Assembly: GCA_019636515.1 (NCBI GenBank)
Contig: JAHBXI010000002.1
Span: 248,001 to 312,000 of the forward strand
DNA: 64,000 nucleotides
Direction: 5' to 3'
DNA from: Phycisphaeraceae bacterium
GTDB lineage: Bacteria; Planctomycetota; Phycisphaerae; Phycisphaerales; UBA1924
Made by a program: the position numbers and the translations under genes. Positions 1-9,416 of the stretch are shown piece after piece. The notes below the pieces were generated by a model. That model was not told the origin of the DNA and did no database searches. It saw nothing but the letters and a program-made list of their open reading frames with translations. Each line of letters begins with the position of its first letter. Within the stretch, counting starts at the first letter, position 1.

Positions 1-87
1 GATCCGTGGGCGAGGGGGGCTGACCGGCGTTGGTGGCCTGGGCGGCGATGATCCCTTGCGGGAGCGTGTTTTCGCGGGCGTGTGTGC

Positions 88-1467
88 TCAGGCTTTCTTG
101 AGCAGGGACGGACCGCGGAACGACGATCCGAGGATGCCTCGGGAATCGGCCTTCATCCAGTCGTCGAGCAGCGAGGCGTAGACCGACCGGAAGTCAATCT
201 TGTACTTGAGGTCGCCGTCGTCCAGATCGGTGAGCGATGGGTGTGCCCCGTGGACGCCGGAGCGGACCATGGGACCAAAGAGGAACATCGGGGCGGCGGT
301 GCCGTGGTCGGTGCCCTGGCTGGCGTTCTGCGCGACGCGTCGTCCGAATTCGCTGAAAGCCATGGTGACGACGCGGCGATCGTTCTCCTGCGCCTTCATC
401 TCGTCGTGGAAGGCCTTGACGGCGTTGGCAAAGTCGCGGAGCAGGTTGGCGTGGCGTCCCTGCTGGCCGCCCTGGCCCGAGTGGGTGTCGAACCCTCCGT
501 GGGTGACGTAGTAGACACGGGTCTTGAGTCCGGCGCGGATCATGCTCGACACCATCGAGAGTTGGCGGCCCAGGTCGGTGCCGGGGAACTGGGTCTGCGG
601 GCGAAGGGTCACGGCCTTGCGGATGAGTTCGGAGGAGACCTGCGCGTCGAGGTTGGTGCGCATGAGAAAAGCGGCGGCCGAGTCGGGGCGTGCCTCGGTG
701 GCCGAGGGTTCGCGGCGGGCGATCGCGGTGTACGGATCGCGGAGCGAGTCATGGATGTCCTGGCCGGACCAGCGGAAAAGTTCCGCGGACTCAAAGGCGA
801 TGGGTTTGACGGCCCGCCCCTGCATCGCCAGTGGCGCGGAGCGGCCGATGGCGACGCCGGGGCTGTCGGTGGTGGCGGTTCGTGCCTGTGCCTGGGAGTC
901 GCGCGGGGGTGGAGCGCGGCGTGACGTTCCCGCCGGTCCCTCGGGACGGCCGCTTTCGCCCTTGCCGTACCCGCAGCACTCGGCGTCGAAGTACCTGCCG
1001 AGCCAGCCGTCGCCGGTGGCGGAGGTGTCGGCGGTCTGCCATATGTCCATGGACTTGAAGTGAGAGCGGTTGGGATTGGGGTATCCGACGCCCTGGACGA
1101 TGGCGGCCCGTCCGTCGTCGAACAGGTCGCGCAGCGAGGTCATCGAGGGATGCAGACCGATGCCGTCGGATCCGGAGAGTCGAAGGGCTTCGCGCTCGGG
1201 GATGGCGATGCCCGGCCGGGCCTTGTAGTACTGGTTCATTCCGAAGGGGACGATGGTGTTCAGGCCGTCGTTTCCCCCGCCGAGTTGGACGACGACCAGG
1301 ATGCGTTCGTCGGGGACGCCCGGGGCGCTGGAGAGCCCTCCCAGCGCGGCGTGGAGGGCGTGCGCCGACCCGTGGATGAAGGCCGGGACGGCCAACGTGG
1401 ACGACGCGAGCGTCAGCGATGTCCCGAGGAACTCGCGGCGGGTGAAGGCGGGGCGGTCGATGGTCAT
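88..1467 (-). CDS. DUF1501 family exported protein
   Basis: This 459-residue protein opens with a twin-arginine signal (R10-R11 followed by EFLGTS and a hydrophobic stretch to about residue 30), so it is probably exported folded by the Tat pathway. The glycine-rich GGGNDG turn at about 63-68, the SEFGRR motif at about 372-377 and the following DHGTA are hallmarks of DUF1501, a family distantly related to sulfatases and alkaline phosphatases. Its biochemical role is not established. It lies 66 bases downstream of a DUF1800 gene on the same strand, the usual two-gene arrangement in planctomycetes, and the two are presumably co-transcribed. The start ATG is preceded by AAGGGAA. The family call is confident; a function is not assigned. 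Confidence 0.9.
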   Translation of the reverse strand: MTIDRPAFTRREFLGTSLTLASSTLAVPAFIHGSAHALHAALGGLSSAPGVPDERILVVVQLGGGNDGLNTIVPFGMNQYYKARPGIAIPEREALRLSGSDGIGLHPSMTSLRDLFDDGRAAIVQGVGYPNPNRSHFKSMDIWQTADTSATGDGWLGRYFDAECCGYGKGESGRPEGPAGTSRRAPPPRDSQAQARTATTDSPGVAIGRSAPLAMQGRAVKPIAFESAELFRWSGQDIHDSLRDPYTAIARREPSATEARPDSAAAFLMRTNLDAQVSSELIRKAVTLRPQTQFPGTDLGRQLSMVSSMIRAGLKTRVYYVTHGGFDTHSGQGGQQGRHANLLRDFANAVKAFHDEMKAQENDRRVVTMAFSEFGRRVAQNASQGTDHGTAAPMFLFGPMVRSGVHGAHPSLTDLDDGDLKYKIDFRSVYASLLDDWMKADSRGILGSSFRGPSLLKKA

Positions 1468-1533
1468 GGTCGTTTCCCTTGTCGATCGGGCCGGAAGGGG
1501 CGTGCTTCTGGTCGCCCGGGTCGGGGCGGGCGG

Positions 1534-3135
1534 TCAGCAGAGTTGGTACTCGGGCATCGTCGTGGTCACCAGGAGAAGGGCGGTCACGACGTCGGGGGTG
1601 ATCGTTCCTCCGCGGGAACGGGCGAACGCGACGAGGGACTCCCGGGCCGCGGGCGGTATTCCTCCGAGCGTCAATTTCAGGAGGTAATCGACCACTCGCC
1701 CGGGATCGTTGGCCGCGGAGGCGTCGGCACGGGAGAGTTCGGAGAGCAGGCCGGTGGGATCGAACCTGGCCGAGTCGGCGGTGGCGTCGTATCCCACGGG
1801 CTTCTTTCCGGTGAGCAGGTAGGTCAGGATGTTCTGCCGGACGTAGATGGTGGAGGTGTTGATCCAGGAGCGACCTGCTTCCCATCCCTTGACGCTCGGT
1901 GGGAAGAAGATGCTCTGGCCCATCAGGTCGAGGGCGTCGTTGAGGATGCCCAGGTCGCGGACCGGGGTGTTGAGCGAGCGGATCGCGCCGACGACGAGCA
2001 CCACGGGGCTCTTGATCTGCTCTCCCGCGTTGGCCGGGTCGTAGAAGTGCTCGCTGAGAAGGAGGCGCCGGAGCATGGGCTTGAGTTCGTAGTTCCCCGA
2101 GACGAGGGTGGAAGTTAGTCCGTCAAGCACGGCCCGGACGGAGGGATCCAGGTCCCGGTCGGGGACACGTTCGAGGGGCGGGAGGTCGGCGGCGAGAAAG
2201 CCGTAGAGGCGCCGGGCGATGTAGGCCGCGCAGGCCTTTGAATCGAGGATCGCCCGCACGAACCCGTCGCCGTCGTGCGTGCCGCGTTTTCCCAGGATGG
2301 TCTTCTCGCCGTTGTCGTGGTTGCGGGCATCGAAAAAGAACTCGTCGTCGCGGAAGGTGTATCCGGTGAGAGCGCGGGCGCCTTCCTTGATGTCGCGCTC
2401 GGTGTAGTTGCCGATGCCCAGGCTGAAGAGTTCCATGATCTCGCGGGCGAGGTTCTCGTTGGGCCGACCCTTGCGGCTCGAGTCGTTGTCAAGGTACTTG
2501 ATCATCGCGGGATCGCGGATGAGGTCGGAGAGGATCCGGCCGAAATTCCCGGTGGCGTGCCGGCGGAACATCATGTTCTGAAGGAACATGTGGTAACTGT
2601 TCTCGATCGTCCGGTAACTGGTGGCCAGGAGGGTGTGCCAGAAGAGGGTCATTTTCTCTTCAAGGGGGCGGGGGGTCTGGATCATCCGCCGCAGCCACCA
2701 CTTCTGGATCTCGGTCATCTGGGAACGATCCGACCGTTCGCGGCGCTGGCGCTCCTGGCGGAACCGTGCGAGGGCGTCCTCGTCCTGGGCTCTCTGGGCC
2801 TTTCGGTAGGCCTCGCGCTCTTCGCTGGTGGGGGGCCGCATGATGTTGCGATCGAACAGGTCCCCGGCCACCGGCTCGTCCGCCACGCGGTCAAAGTCGA
2901 GCATGTAGTCCACGGCGCGCTGGGGTCCCCAGGACGCGAGCGTCTGAATCTGCGTGGGCGTTCCGCCGAAGCCGGCTCTCCAGAGCAGGTGCCGGGCCTG
3001 GTCGTACCCGAACTTCTCGGGCTTGATCGGCGAAAGGGAGGCGGAGAGGCGGCCTCTTGGGGAGGCTTGGCGGGGCCCTTCGCCGATGGTCGGCGCCTTC
3101 GACGGGAGGTAGGCGGTGCGGGCGTGTGCCATCAT
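1534..3135 (-). CDS. DUF1800 family protein
   Basis: This 533-residue protein matches DUF1800. It has an N-terminal segment HLLWRAGFGGTP (about residue 50), an EKMTLFWHTLLAT motif near 160, a NENLAREIMELFSLG motif near 225 and an ARALTGYTF segment near 255, all typical of the family. No clear signal peptide is visible at the chosen ATG. The N-terminal 40 residues are basic and proline-rich. It is upstream of the DUF1501 gene in a probable two-gene operon, and such pairs are abundant in planctomycete genomes. Function is unknown; partnership with DUF1501 is inferred from conserved adjacency. Confidence 0.9.
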   Translation of the reverse strand: MMAHARTAYLPSKAPTIGEGPRQASPRGRLSASLSPIKPEKFGYDQARHLLWRAGFGGTPTQIQTLASWGPQRAVDYMLDFDRVADEPVAGDLFDRNIMRPPTSEEREAYRKAQRAQDEDALARFRQERQRRERSDRSQMTEIQKWWLRRMIQTPRPLEEKMTLFWHTLLATSYRTIENSYHMFLQNMMFRRHATGNFGRILSDLIRDPAMIKYLDNDSSRKGRPNENLAREIMELFSLGIGNYTERDIKEGARALTGYTFRDDEFFFDARNHDNGEKTILGKRGTHDGDGFVRAILDSKACAAYIARRLYGFLAADLPPLERVPDRDLDPSVRAVLDGLTSTLVSGNYELKPMLRRLLLSEHFYDPANAGEQIKSPVVLVVGAIRSLNTPVRDLGILNDALDLMGQSIFFPPSVKGWEAGRSWINTSTIYVRQNILTYLLTGKKPVGYDATADSARFDPTGLLSELSRADASAANDPGRVVDYLLKLTLGGIPPAARESLVAFARSRGGTITPDVVTALLLVTTTMPEYQLC

Positions 3136-3288
3136 GGATACTCCGCGTGCTTCCCCGAGATAAACGGTTCAGTCGTCTCGCCATTGCACCGGGTGCCCGT
3201 GCGTCGGGACACCCGCCGTCCAGTATGCATCGGATCTTCCCTGAATGGAAGCAAGACTTTCGCGATCGTCCCGGAGGGGAAGGGGCTG

Positions 3289-4743
3289 TCAGGGACGGCG
3301 GGTGGCCGCCCGGGCGAGGGCCACCGCCCCGGCCGCGAGGCCGATGAGGACCGCTCCGTTGGCCTGGTGGGCGGTGGCGATGATCGACTGCATGACCGGG
3401 GGCGCGGGAACGTCGTCGAGTTCGTGGGCGAGCGGGACCGGGCCTTTCTCCGGGCCGGTGAGGACCATGGCGAACGCGCCCCAGCCGAGCACGAACTGCA
3501 ACGCCAGGCAGACCAGGATTCCCATGCCCACGCCCCGCATGAGCGGGGCGGTGCGGTCGGGGACATCCCGCGTCCAGCGCAGCAGCATCCCGGCGACAAA
3601 GCCGATCACCACGATCGCCAGCGCGATGGCGATGTGCGTGTAGAGCGGGTGGAGTTTGCCGGTGTGGCGATACCACGCGCCCATGACCAGTTGCAGGATC
3701 AGCAGGTGGAGCAGGGCGGTCGCCATGACCCTTCGGCGGCGAGGGAGGCGCGCCTCGTCGCCGGGCAGTTCGACGGCCGGGCGCGGTGCCGCGAGCAGGC
3801 GGTACGAGAAGGCGAGGTGAATGCACGCGGCGGCGGCCATGGCAAAGAAGAGTTGCCCCAGCACGCCGTGGAGGATGGCCAGGTCGGTGTGGTTGTGGAC
3901 GACTCGCAGGCCGCCAAGAAGCCCCTGGACGCAGACGACGATGAACATCCCGACGATCCACAGGCGCACGCGGGGCCTGGTCTCGTGGCGTAAGGCGTAG
4001 ATCGTGAGAGTCAGGACGGAGAGGCCCGCCATCGACCCGAAGAGCCGGTGCGAGTGCTCGAGGAAGATCCTGGGCTCGGACATGAGCGAGATGGGAAAAA
4101 GGAACATGTTGGCGCCGTAGGAATCGGGCCACCCGGTGACGGCCATGCCGCTGGCGGTGCTGGTCACGAAGCCGCCGAGCACGATAACGGGGAAGACGGC
4201 CGCGGCGGTGACCAGCGCGAACCTGGAAAGCCAGTGGTCGTGCCCGGCGTAGAGGCCGTCGGGTGGCGGGGGCTTGCGTCCGGCGAGCGATCCGACCACG
4301 GCGGTCACGGCCCCGATGATGGCGGCGACGACAAGGAAGCCCGGGATGTAGATGAACGCGGTGGGACGAAGCCCGGACATGCCCGCGGCGGGCACGGTTC
4401 CGGGGGGGGACTGCTCGACGATGTGAGAGGCGAGCAGCAGGAGCGTGACGGCGGCGGCCAGGCATCCAGCCCCACCCCCGACTTTCCAGGCGATGGCCTG
4501 GGCACCACCCCGTGCGACGGACCACCCCCCCATGAAGGTGGTGAGCGAGAGAGCGGCGATCAGGGACATCGCCACGGCGGCGGGGGGTGCGTCGAGTCCC
4601 GGGGTATGGCTCAGGAGCCAGGCGCACCACATGGCGACCACGGCGGCGAAGCCGTAGACGACGATCGGTCCCAGGAGAACCGGCCTGGCTGAGGTGGCCC
4701 GTTCAAGGGGTCGGGTGTGGGATGGGTTGTTGAGCGTGGTCAT
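3289..4743 (-). CDS. ctaA: Heme A synthase (CtaA/Cox15 family)
   Basis: CtaA/Cox15 is an inner-membrane enzyme that converts heme O to heme A for cytochrome oxidase. The conserved part (about 170-484) has several membrane segments and the expected histidines: EHSHR at 229-233, the HNHTDLAILHG region with HGVLGQ at 292-297, and H360 and H370 in the last helices. The protein is 484 residues, against roughly 300-350 for usual CtaA. The excess is an N-terminal block of about 160 residues with four or so extra membrane helices. I see no extracellular cysteine pair in the first loop of the conserved part. The gene diverges from the alternative complex III/caa3 oxidase cluster whose heme A it would supply. 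A Fur-like palindrome lies just upstream of the start. Confidence 0.88.
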   Translation of the reverse strand: MTTLNNPSHTRPLERATSARPVLLGPIVVYGFAAVVAMWCAWLLSHTPGLDAPPAAVAMSLIAALSLTTFMGGWSVARGGAQAIAWKVGGGAGCLAAAVTLLLLASHIVEQSPPGTVPAAGMSGLRPTAFIYIPGFLVVAAIIGAVTAVVGSLAGRKPPPPDGLYAGHDHWLSRFALVTAAAVFPVIVLGGFVTSTASGMAVTGWPDSYGANMFLFPISLMSEPRIFLEHSHRLFGSMAGLSVLTLTIYALRHETRPRVRLWIVGMFIVVCVQGLLGGLRVVHNHTDLAILHGVLGQLFFAMAAAACIHLAFSYRLLAAPRPAVELPGDEARLPRRRRVMATALLHLLILQLVMGAWYRHTGKLHPLYTHIAIALAIVVIGFVAGMLLRWTRDVPDRTAPLMRGVGMGILVCLALQFVLGWGAFAMVLTGPEKGPVPLAHELDDVPAPPVMQSIIATAHQANGAVLIGLAAGAVALARAATRRP

Positions 4744-4760
4744 GCCGTGGTCTCTGCATT

Positions 4761-4775
4761 TGAGAATCAGTCTCA
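4761..4775. promoter_or_regulatory. Fur-like operator palindrome
   Basis: TGAGAATCAGTCTCA is a near-perfect 15-base inverted repeat. It differs at one position from the 7-1-7 Fur box form TGAGAATNATTCTCA. It sits 18 bases upstream of the ctaA start and about 25 bases before a TTGACA hexamer facing the act operon, so it could control either or both directions. Identification as a Fur (or Fur-family) site is by similarity only; no fur gene lies in this window. Confidence 0.5.
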
Positions 4776-4800
4776 GTTACTGTCGAACCGGACGAATAAC

Positions 4801-4829
4801 TTGACAGCGTAGGTCGCCGGGCACAAATT
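4801..4829 (+). promoter_or_regulatory. Candidate promoter of the act operon
   Basis: A perfect -35 hexamer TTGACA (4801-4806) is followed after 17 bases by a weak -10, CAAATT (4824-4829), about 120 bases before actA. A second candidate, TTGCAC (4855-4860) with 17-base spacing to TAAAGT (4878-4883), lies closer to the gene. This is the only sizeable non-coding gap before the six act genes, so a promoter is expected here; which pair is used cannot be decided from sequence. Confidence 0.4.
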
Positions 4830-4952
4830 TCCGGCGTGGCAGAAATCCGTTTCGTTGCACAAGAAGGGTTCGGGTGGTAAAGTCCCGCCCTTTGCGGGGT
4901 GCGTCCGGGGCGTGTGCGGGTCAGGTCCGCGTTCGGATCGAGGAGATACGGC

Positions 4953-5654
4953 GTGTCGTTGATCTTCCCGAAGTGGTTGAACTCGTTGCCGCCGCTGATC
5001 GCGGTGGGCGTGGTCGGCGGCCTGACGGCGACGGTCGGCGCGTTCTGGTACTACGCGACGCCGAAGTTCTGGCGTGTCGGCTACACGCCCACCCAGCCGG
5101 GGGGCGGGTTCAATCACCAGTTGCACGCGGGCAAACTGGGCATGGACTGCCGGTACTGCCACAGCAACATCGAGGTCAGCGCGGAGGCGAACATCCCTTC
5201 GGTACACGTGTGCTTCGGGTGCCACGCGGAGAATCGCCTGTCGCAGTTTCAACTGGCGGCGCACAAGGAAAAGACGGATTTCATCCGGGAGGCGTACGAG
5301 CAGGACGCCCCGATCGAATGGCGCCGCGTACACGTACTCCCGGACTACGTGCGTAATTTCCCGCACGCGTCGCACATCGCCGCGGGGGTGAGTTGCTACT
5401 CGTGCCACGGCCAGATCATGGGGATGCCGGTGGTGTACCAGGCCGAGCCGCTCAGCATGAGTTGGTGCCTGGACTGCCACCGCGACGTGCAGGACAACCC
5501 GCAGAATCATCTCGTGCCGCGCGACATGGTGACGAAGTTGATCGCGGTCGAGGCCCGGCTCTCGAACCCGTCGGATCATGTGGCCGACGCGGCCCGCCTG
5601 CTGGAGAACATCAAACTCACGCCGCCCGAGAACTGCGGGGCGTGCCATTACTGA
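4953..5654 (+). CDS. actA: Alternative complex III subunit ActA, pentaheme cytochrome c
   Basis: ActA is the multiheme cytochrome c of alternative complex III, which oxidises menaquinol and passes electrons to a periplasmic carrier or directly to oxidase. Five CXXCH heme motifs are visible at residues 66, 87, 148, 172 and 228, the fifth only one residue from the C-terminus. One N-terminal membrane segment (about 13-33) anchors it. I chose the GTG at 4953, giving 233 residues, because AGGAG lies 7 bases upstream; an in-frame start further upstream would add an unlikely arginine-rich 18 residues. It is the first gene of actABCDEF. Confidence 0.92.
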   Translation: MSLIFPKWLNSLPPLIAVGVVGGLTATVGAFWYYATPKFWRVGYTPTQPGGGFNHQLHAGKLGMDCRYCHSNIEVSAEANIPSVHVCFGCHAENRLSQFQLAAHKEKTDFIREAYEQDAPIEWRRVHVLPDYVRNFPHASHIAAGVSCYSCHGQIMGMPVVYQAEPLSMSWCLDCHRDVQDNPQNHLVPRDMVTKLIAVEARLSNPSDHVADAARLLENIKLTPPENCGACHY

Positions 5655-5783
5655 CCAGTCGTACAGGCGGCGGTTGATCGCCGCTACGGGGCGGGGATCG
5701 ACGGATCCCGCCATCGGAATCGGGCCGTGTTTCTCGGCCCTGGGATCGGGGTCTCGCCGGTTTCTTCGCCTTCGGTAACTCCC

Positions 5784-8700
5784 ATGCTCGACCAATGCCA
5801 CACGACCGCCACGGGTGACAAGAAGAAGCCTTCCAAGGCGGAGTTGTCGAGCACCAAGCGCGTGCTCGCCTCGTCGGGGAAGGGCCAGCCGCGGGTCTGG
5901 CGGAGCCTTGAAGAAGCGGCCGACACGCCGGAATTCCGTGATTTTCTGGAGAGGGAGTTCCCGTCGAGCGCCTCGGAACTGTTGTCGGGGTCCCGCCGGG
6001 CGTTCCTCCAGTTCATGGGGGCGACCGCGGCCTTGGCGGGGGCGGCGACCATCCCCGGGTGTCGGCGTCCCGAGCGTCACATCATGCCGTTCAGCCGGGA
6101 GGCGCCCGAGGAGGTCATCCCGGGCAAGCCCTTGTTCTACGCGACGTCGACGGCACGTCCGGGCGGCGGCGCGGAGGGCCTGCTGGTCGAGACGCACGAA
6201 GGCCGTCCGACCAAGATCGAGGGCAATCCGCTGCACCCCGTCAACCAGGGGAAGAGTTCGGTCTGGGCGCAGGCGCACGTGCTTGGGCTGTACGACCCGG
6301 ATCGCCTGAAGTCGCCTCGGTACCGCAACCCGACGAGAGGAAAGATCGAGGCGACATGGGAGGATTTCCGGGCGTGGGCGGCGGAGAACCTCAAGCCCGA
6401 GGATGCCGACCAGGGCCGTGGCGTGGCGGTGATCGTGGAGAAAAAATCGAGCCCGACGCGCGACGCGATGAAGGCCGCGGTGCTTGCCAAGTGGCCCAAG
6501 GCAACGTGGGTGAGTTGGGACCCGGCGGATCACCGCGGGCCGGTGGAAGGGTCTCGCCTAGCCTTTGGCGCTCCGATGCGAGACCTGATCTCGCTGACCG
6601 AGGCGAAGGTGGTCGTGTCGCTTGACCGCGACTTCCTGAACACGCTGACCGAGCCCAACGGCCTGGCGCACGCGCGGGAATGGGCCAGGACGCGCGATGT
6701 GCAGACGACGCGCGACGGCATGTCGCGCCTGTACATGATCGAGTCGGGGTTCTCGATCACGGGTGGCCAGGCGGATCACCGGCTTCGCGTGGCGCCAAGC
6801 CGAATCCCGGCGTTCGCGGTCGCGCTGGCCAAGCAGGTGCTGTCCAAGTCGCAGATCCCCGGCTCGCAGGCGCTGATCGAGGCGGCGATGTCCCGACTGG
6901 TGCCGGGTGGGCCGGACATCGACGTGCGGACGGTGTCGGGGACGACCTTCGTGGATGAGGTGGCCATGGACCTGCTTGACGCGGCCAACCGCGGCCGGGC
7001 GGTGGTCCTGGCGGGTCCGTCGATGCCGCCGGAGGTTCACGCGCTGGCCCACGCGATGAATGTCGCGATCAAGTCGGCCGGAACACTGGTGAAGTTCGTT
7101 GCGATGACGGAGGACGAAGCGGCCGATTCGATGGCGGATCTTCGCAAGGTCCGGGACGGGCTGAACGACGGGACGATCCGGACGGTGATCTGCGTGGGGA
7201 CCAATCCGGTCTTTGACGCCCCGGGCGACCTGGGCTTTGCGGAGGCGTTTGCCCGGGCGCCCAGGACGGTCACGCTCTCGGTGCCCGCGACCGAAACGGC
7301 GGAGTCGTCCCTGTGGTCGCTCAACGGTTCGCACGAACTGGAGTCCTGGGGCGATGCCCGGGCGGCGGACGGGACGATCTCTCCGATTCAGCCGATGATC
7401 GCGCCGCTGTACGGTCCTTCCGACCCCAAGCAGCACCAGCCCCTGAGCGAGATCGAGTTCCTGGCGCTGCTGGCCTCGGACGATCGGGGCGGGGCGAAAG
7501 TGGACGGGTACGAGATTGTGCGTTCGTCGTGGCGAAAGGCCCTGGGTGAGGTCGGATTCGAGAAGAAATGGCGTTCGGCGCTTCACGACGGGCTCGTGAT
7601 GAACTCGGCGGTGGTGGCGGCGAACCCGGACCTTCGCCTGGCCGACGTGGCCCGTGCCGTGGGGGCGTTTGAGACGGCCGGGATGCCCGGGGTGGAATCG
7701 CTGGACGTGATGTTCGGCGTGAACGCGATCGGGGCGGGCCGGTACGGGAACGTCCCGTGGCTGCAGGAACTCCCGCAGGATGCGACGCGGGTGGTCTGGG
7801 ACAACCCGGCGTTGGTGAGCCCGGCGACGGCCAAAGCGCTTGGGGTGATGGACAAGCCAAGCGACCCGTACACGCATGGGGAATTCCCGCACGCGCGGAT
7901 GGGGACGATCCACGTGGGCGGTCGATCGGTGACGATGGCGTTCTGGGTGATGCCCGGGATGGCGGACAACACGGTGCTGCTCACGCTCGGGTACGGGCGG
8001 CGGGTCTGCGGCCGGGTCGGCGACGGGGTCGGGTTTGACGTGTCCGCCGGCCGATCGTCTCGTTCACCGTGGCTGGAGCGCGGGGGGCGATTTGAGCGTG
8101 CGCCCGGGAAGTACATGATCGCCAGCACACAGAACCACTGGTCGATGGAGGGCCGGACCTCTCTCGTGCGACAGGCGGACCTGGGATGGTGGCGCAAGTA
8201 CGGCGACGAGGTGATCGACTCGAGCGACACGATCTACGGGACGCCGGGGTCCTTGAACTTCGCCGAGCGGATGGGGGAACTCTCGCACACGCCGCCGAAC
8301 GTGTCGATCTACGAGAACCCGTTCAACCGTTCGCCGTCCGACGCGGCCCCGGGATCGGTGTACGCGACCGGGCAGCAGTGGGGGATGACGATCGACCTGT
8401 CCAAGTGTACGGGGTGCGGGGTATGCACGATCGCGTGCCAGTCGGAGAACAACATCCCGTCGGTGGGGAAGGTCGAGACGGCCAAGGGCCGTGAACTTCT
8501 GTGGATCCGGGTTGACCGGTACTACACGGGGGACAGCATCGACAACCCCGACCAGATGCTGCACCAGCCGGTGGCATGCGTGCATTGCGAGAACGCCCCG
8601 TGCGAGACGGTCTGCCCGGTGAACGCGACGGTGCATGGCCCCGAGGGCCTGAACTACATGACGTACAACCGGTGCATCGGGACCCGGTACTGCGCGAACA

Positions 8701-9416
8701 ACTGCCCGTACAAGGTGCGGCGGTACAACTACTTCGACTACGCGGTGACGCGCTTCAACGGCGACTTCTACGGCAAGGAGATCGTCGACGCGGTCGTTCC
8801 CGAGAGCGGCCTGGGTCACCCGGTGACGGGGGCCACGGGGCACAACCGGATCAACGTGAACCTGGTCCCGCCGCGGCTGCGAGAGAAACTGGACCAGGTG
8901 AGCCGGATGCAGAAGAACCCGGACGTGACGGTGCGGTCTCGCGGGGTGATGGAAAAGTGCTCATTCTGCATCCAGCGGATCAACGCGGCCCGTCACGAGT
9001 GCCGCCTGTCGGACATGGACAAGGTTCCCGACGGCTTCTTCCAGACGGCGTGCCAGCAGGCGTGCCCGTCGGACGCGATCGTCTTCGGCGACATCCTCGA
9101 CAAGGCCTCTCGGGTGGCTTCGCGGCGTTCGCACGGCCGGTCGTACCTGCTGCTTGGGTACCTCAACACGCGTCCGCGGACGAGCCACATGGTGCGGATC
9201 AACAACCCCAACGAGCGGATTCGCCGGGTCGAGCATGACCCGTTCGACCACGGCCACCACCAGGACGATCACGGCAAGCACGGGGCGGGGTCGTCGGGGG
9301 GTCATTCGGACGCGACGTTCCGCAAGGACCGGCGCAAGATGCTTCAGGACCAGGGATACGCGTTGTCGCTGAATGTGCTTCGGGCCGCGGCGGCGCCGTT
9401 TGGAGTCAACGCATGA
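5784..9416 (+). CDS. actB: Alternative complex III subunit ActB (molybdopterin-like/iron-sulfur fusion)
   Basis: ActB is a large extracytoplasmic subunit of about 1210 residues. It fuses a molybdopterin-oxidoreductase-like domain (about 100-830) to a ferredoxin-like iron-sulfur domain (about 860-1130). A Tat-type signal, SRRAFLQF, occurs at about 70-77, set back from the N-terminus as in other ActB/HybA-like proteins. The iron-sulfur part has cysteine clusters [35 protein letters not shown] and CSFC...C...CQQAC, sufficient for three to four clusters. In this family the MoCo-like domain does not bind molybdenum. I prefer the ATG at 5784; a GTG at 5727 is also possible and neither has a strong ribosome binding site. 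The last four bases overlap actC. Confidence 0.93.
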   Translation: MLDQCHTTATGDKKKPSKAELSSTKRVLASSGKGQPRVWRSLEEAADTPEFRDFLEREFPSSASELLSGSRRAFLQFMGATAALAGAATIPGCRRPERHIMPFSREAPEEVIPGKPLFYATSTARPGGGAEGLLVETHEGRPTKIEGNPLHPVNQGKSSVWAQAHVLGLYDPDRLKSPRYRNPTRGKIEATWEDFRAWAAENLKPEDADQGRGVAVIVEKKSSPTRDAMKAAVLAKWPKATWVSWDPADHRGPVEGSRLAFGAPMRDLISLTEAKVVVSLDRDFLNTLTEPNGLAHAREWARTRDVQTTRDGMSRLYMIESGFSITGGQADHRLRVAPSRIPAFAVALAKQVLSKSQIPGSQALIEAAMSRLVPGGPDIDVRTVSGTTFVDEVAMDLLDAANRGRAVVLAGPSMPPEVHALAHAMNVAIKSAGTLVKFVAMTEDEAADSMADLRKVRDGLNDGTIRTVICVGTNPVFDAPGDLGFAEAFARAPRTVTLSVPATETAESSLWSLNGSHELESWGDARAADGTISPIQPMIAPLYGPSDPKQHQPLSEIEFLALLASDDRGGAKVDGYEIVRSSWRKALGEVGFEKKWRSALHDGLVMNSAVVAANPDLRLADVARAVGAFETAGMPGVESLDVMFGVNAIGAGRYGNVPWLQELPQDATRVVWDNPALVSPATAKALGVMDKPSDPYTHGEFPHARMGTIHVGGRSVTMAFWVMPGMADNTVLLTLGYGRRVCGRVGDGVGFDVSAGRSSRSPWLERGGRFERAPGKYMIASTQNHWSMEGRTSLVRQADLGWWRKYGDEVIDSSDTIYGTPGSLNFAERMGELSHTPPNVSIYENPFNRSPSDAAPGSVYATGQQWGMTIDLSKCTGCGVCTIACQSENNIPSVGKVETAKGRELLWIRVDRYYTGDSIDNPDQMLHQPVACVHCENAPCETVCPVNATVHGPEGLNYMTYNRCIGTRYCANNCPYKVRRYNYFDYAVTRFNGDFYGKEIVDAVVPESGLGHPVTGATGHNRINVNLVPPRLREKLDQVSRMQKNPDVTVRSRGVMEKCSFCIQRINAARHECRLSDMDKVPDGFFQTACQQACPSDAIVFGDILDKASRVASRRSHGRSYLLLGYLNTRPRTSHMVRINNPNERIRRVEHDPFDHGHHQDDHGKHGAGSSGGHSDATFRKDRRKMLQDQGYALSLNVLRAAAAPFGVNA

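Noticed and set aside
1..87. Sequence before the DUF1501 stop
   Set aside because: Too short to assign; it may be the 3' flank or the end of another gene. No motif seen.
2275..3993. Plus-strand open frame of 572 codons opposite DUF1800 and ctaA
   Set aside because: No domain, atypical composition, and both minus-strand genes are real. It crosses two genes and their gap.
4773..6533. Long minus-strand open frame of 586 codons opposite actA and actB
   Set aside because: The translation is rich in Arg, His and Pro without any domain, and both plus-strand genes beneath are complete and recognisable. Such shadows are expected at this G+C content.
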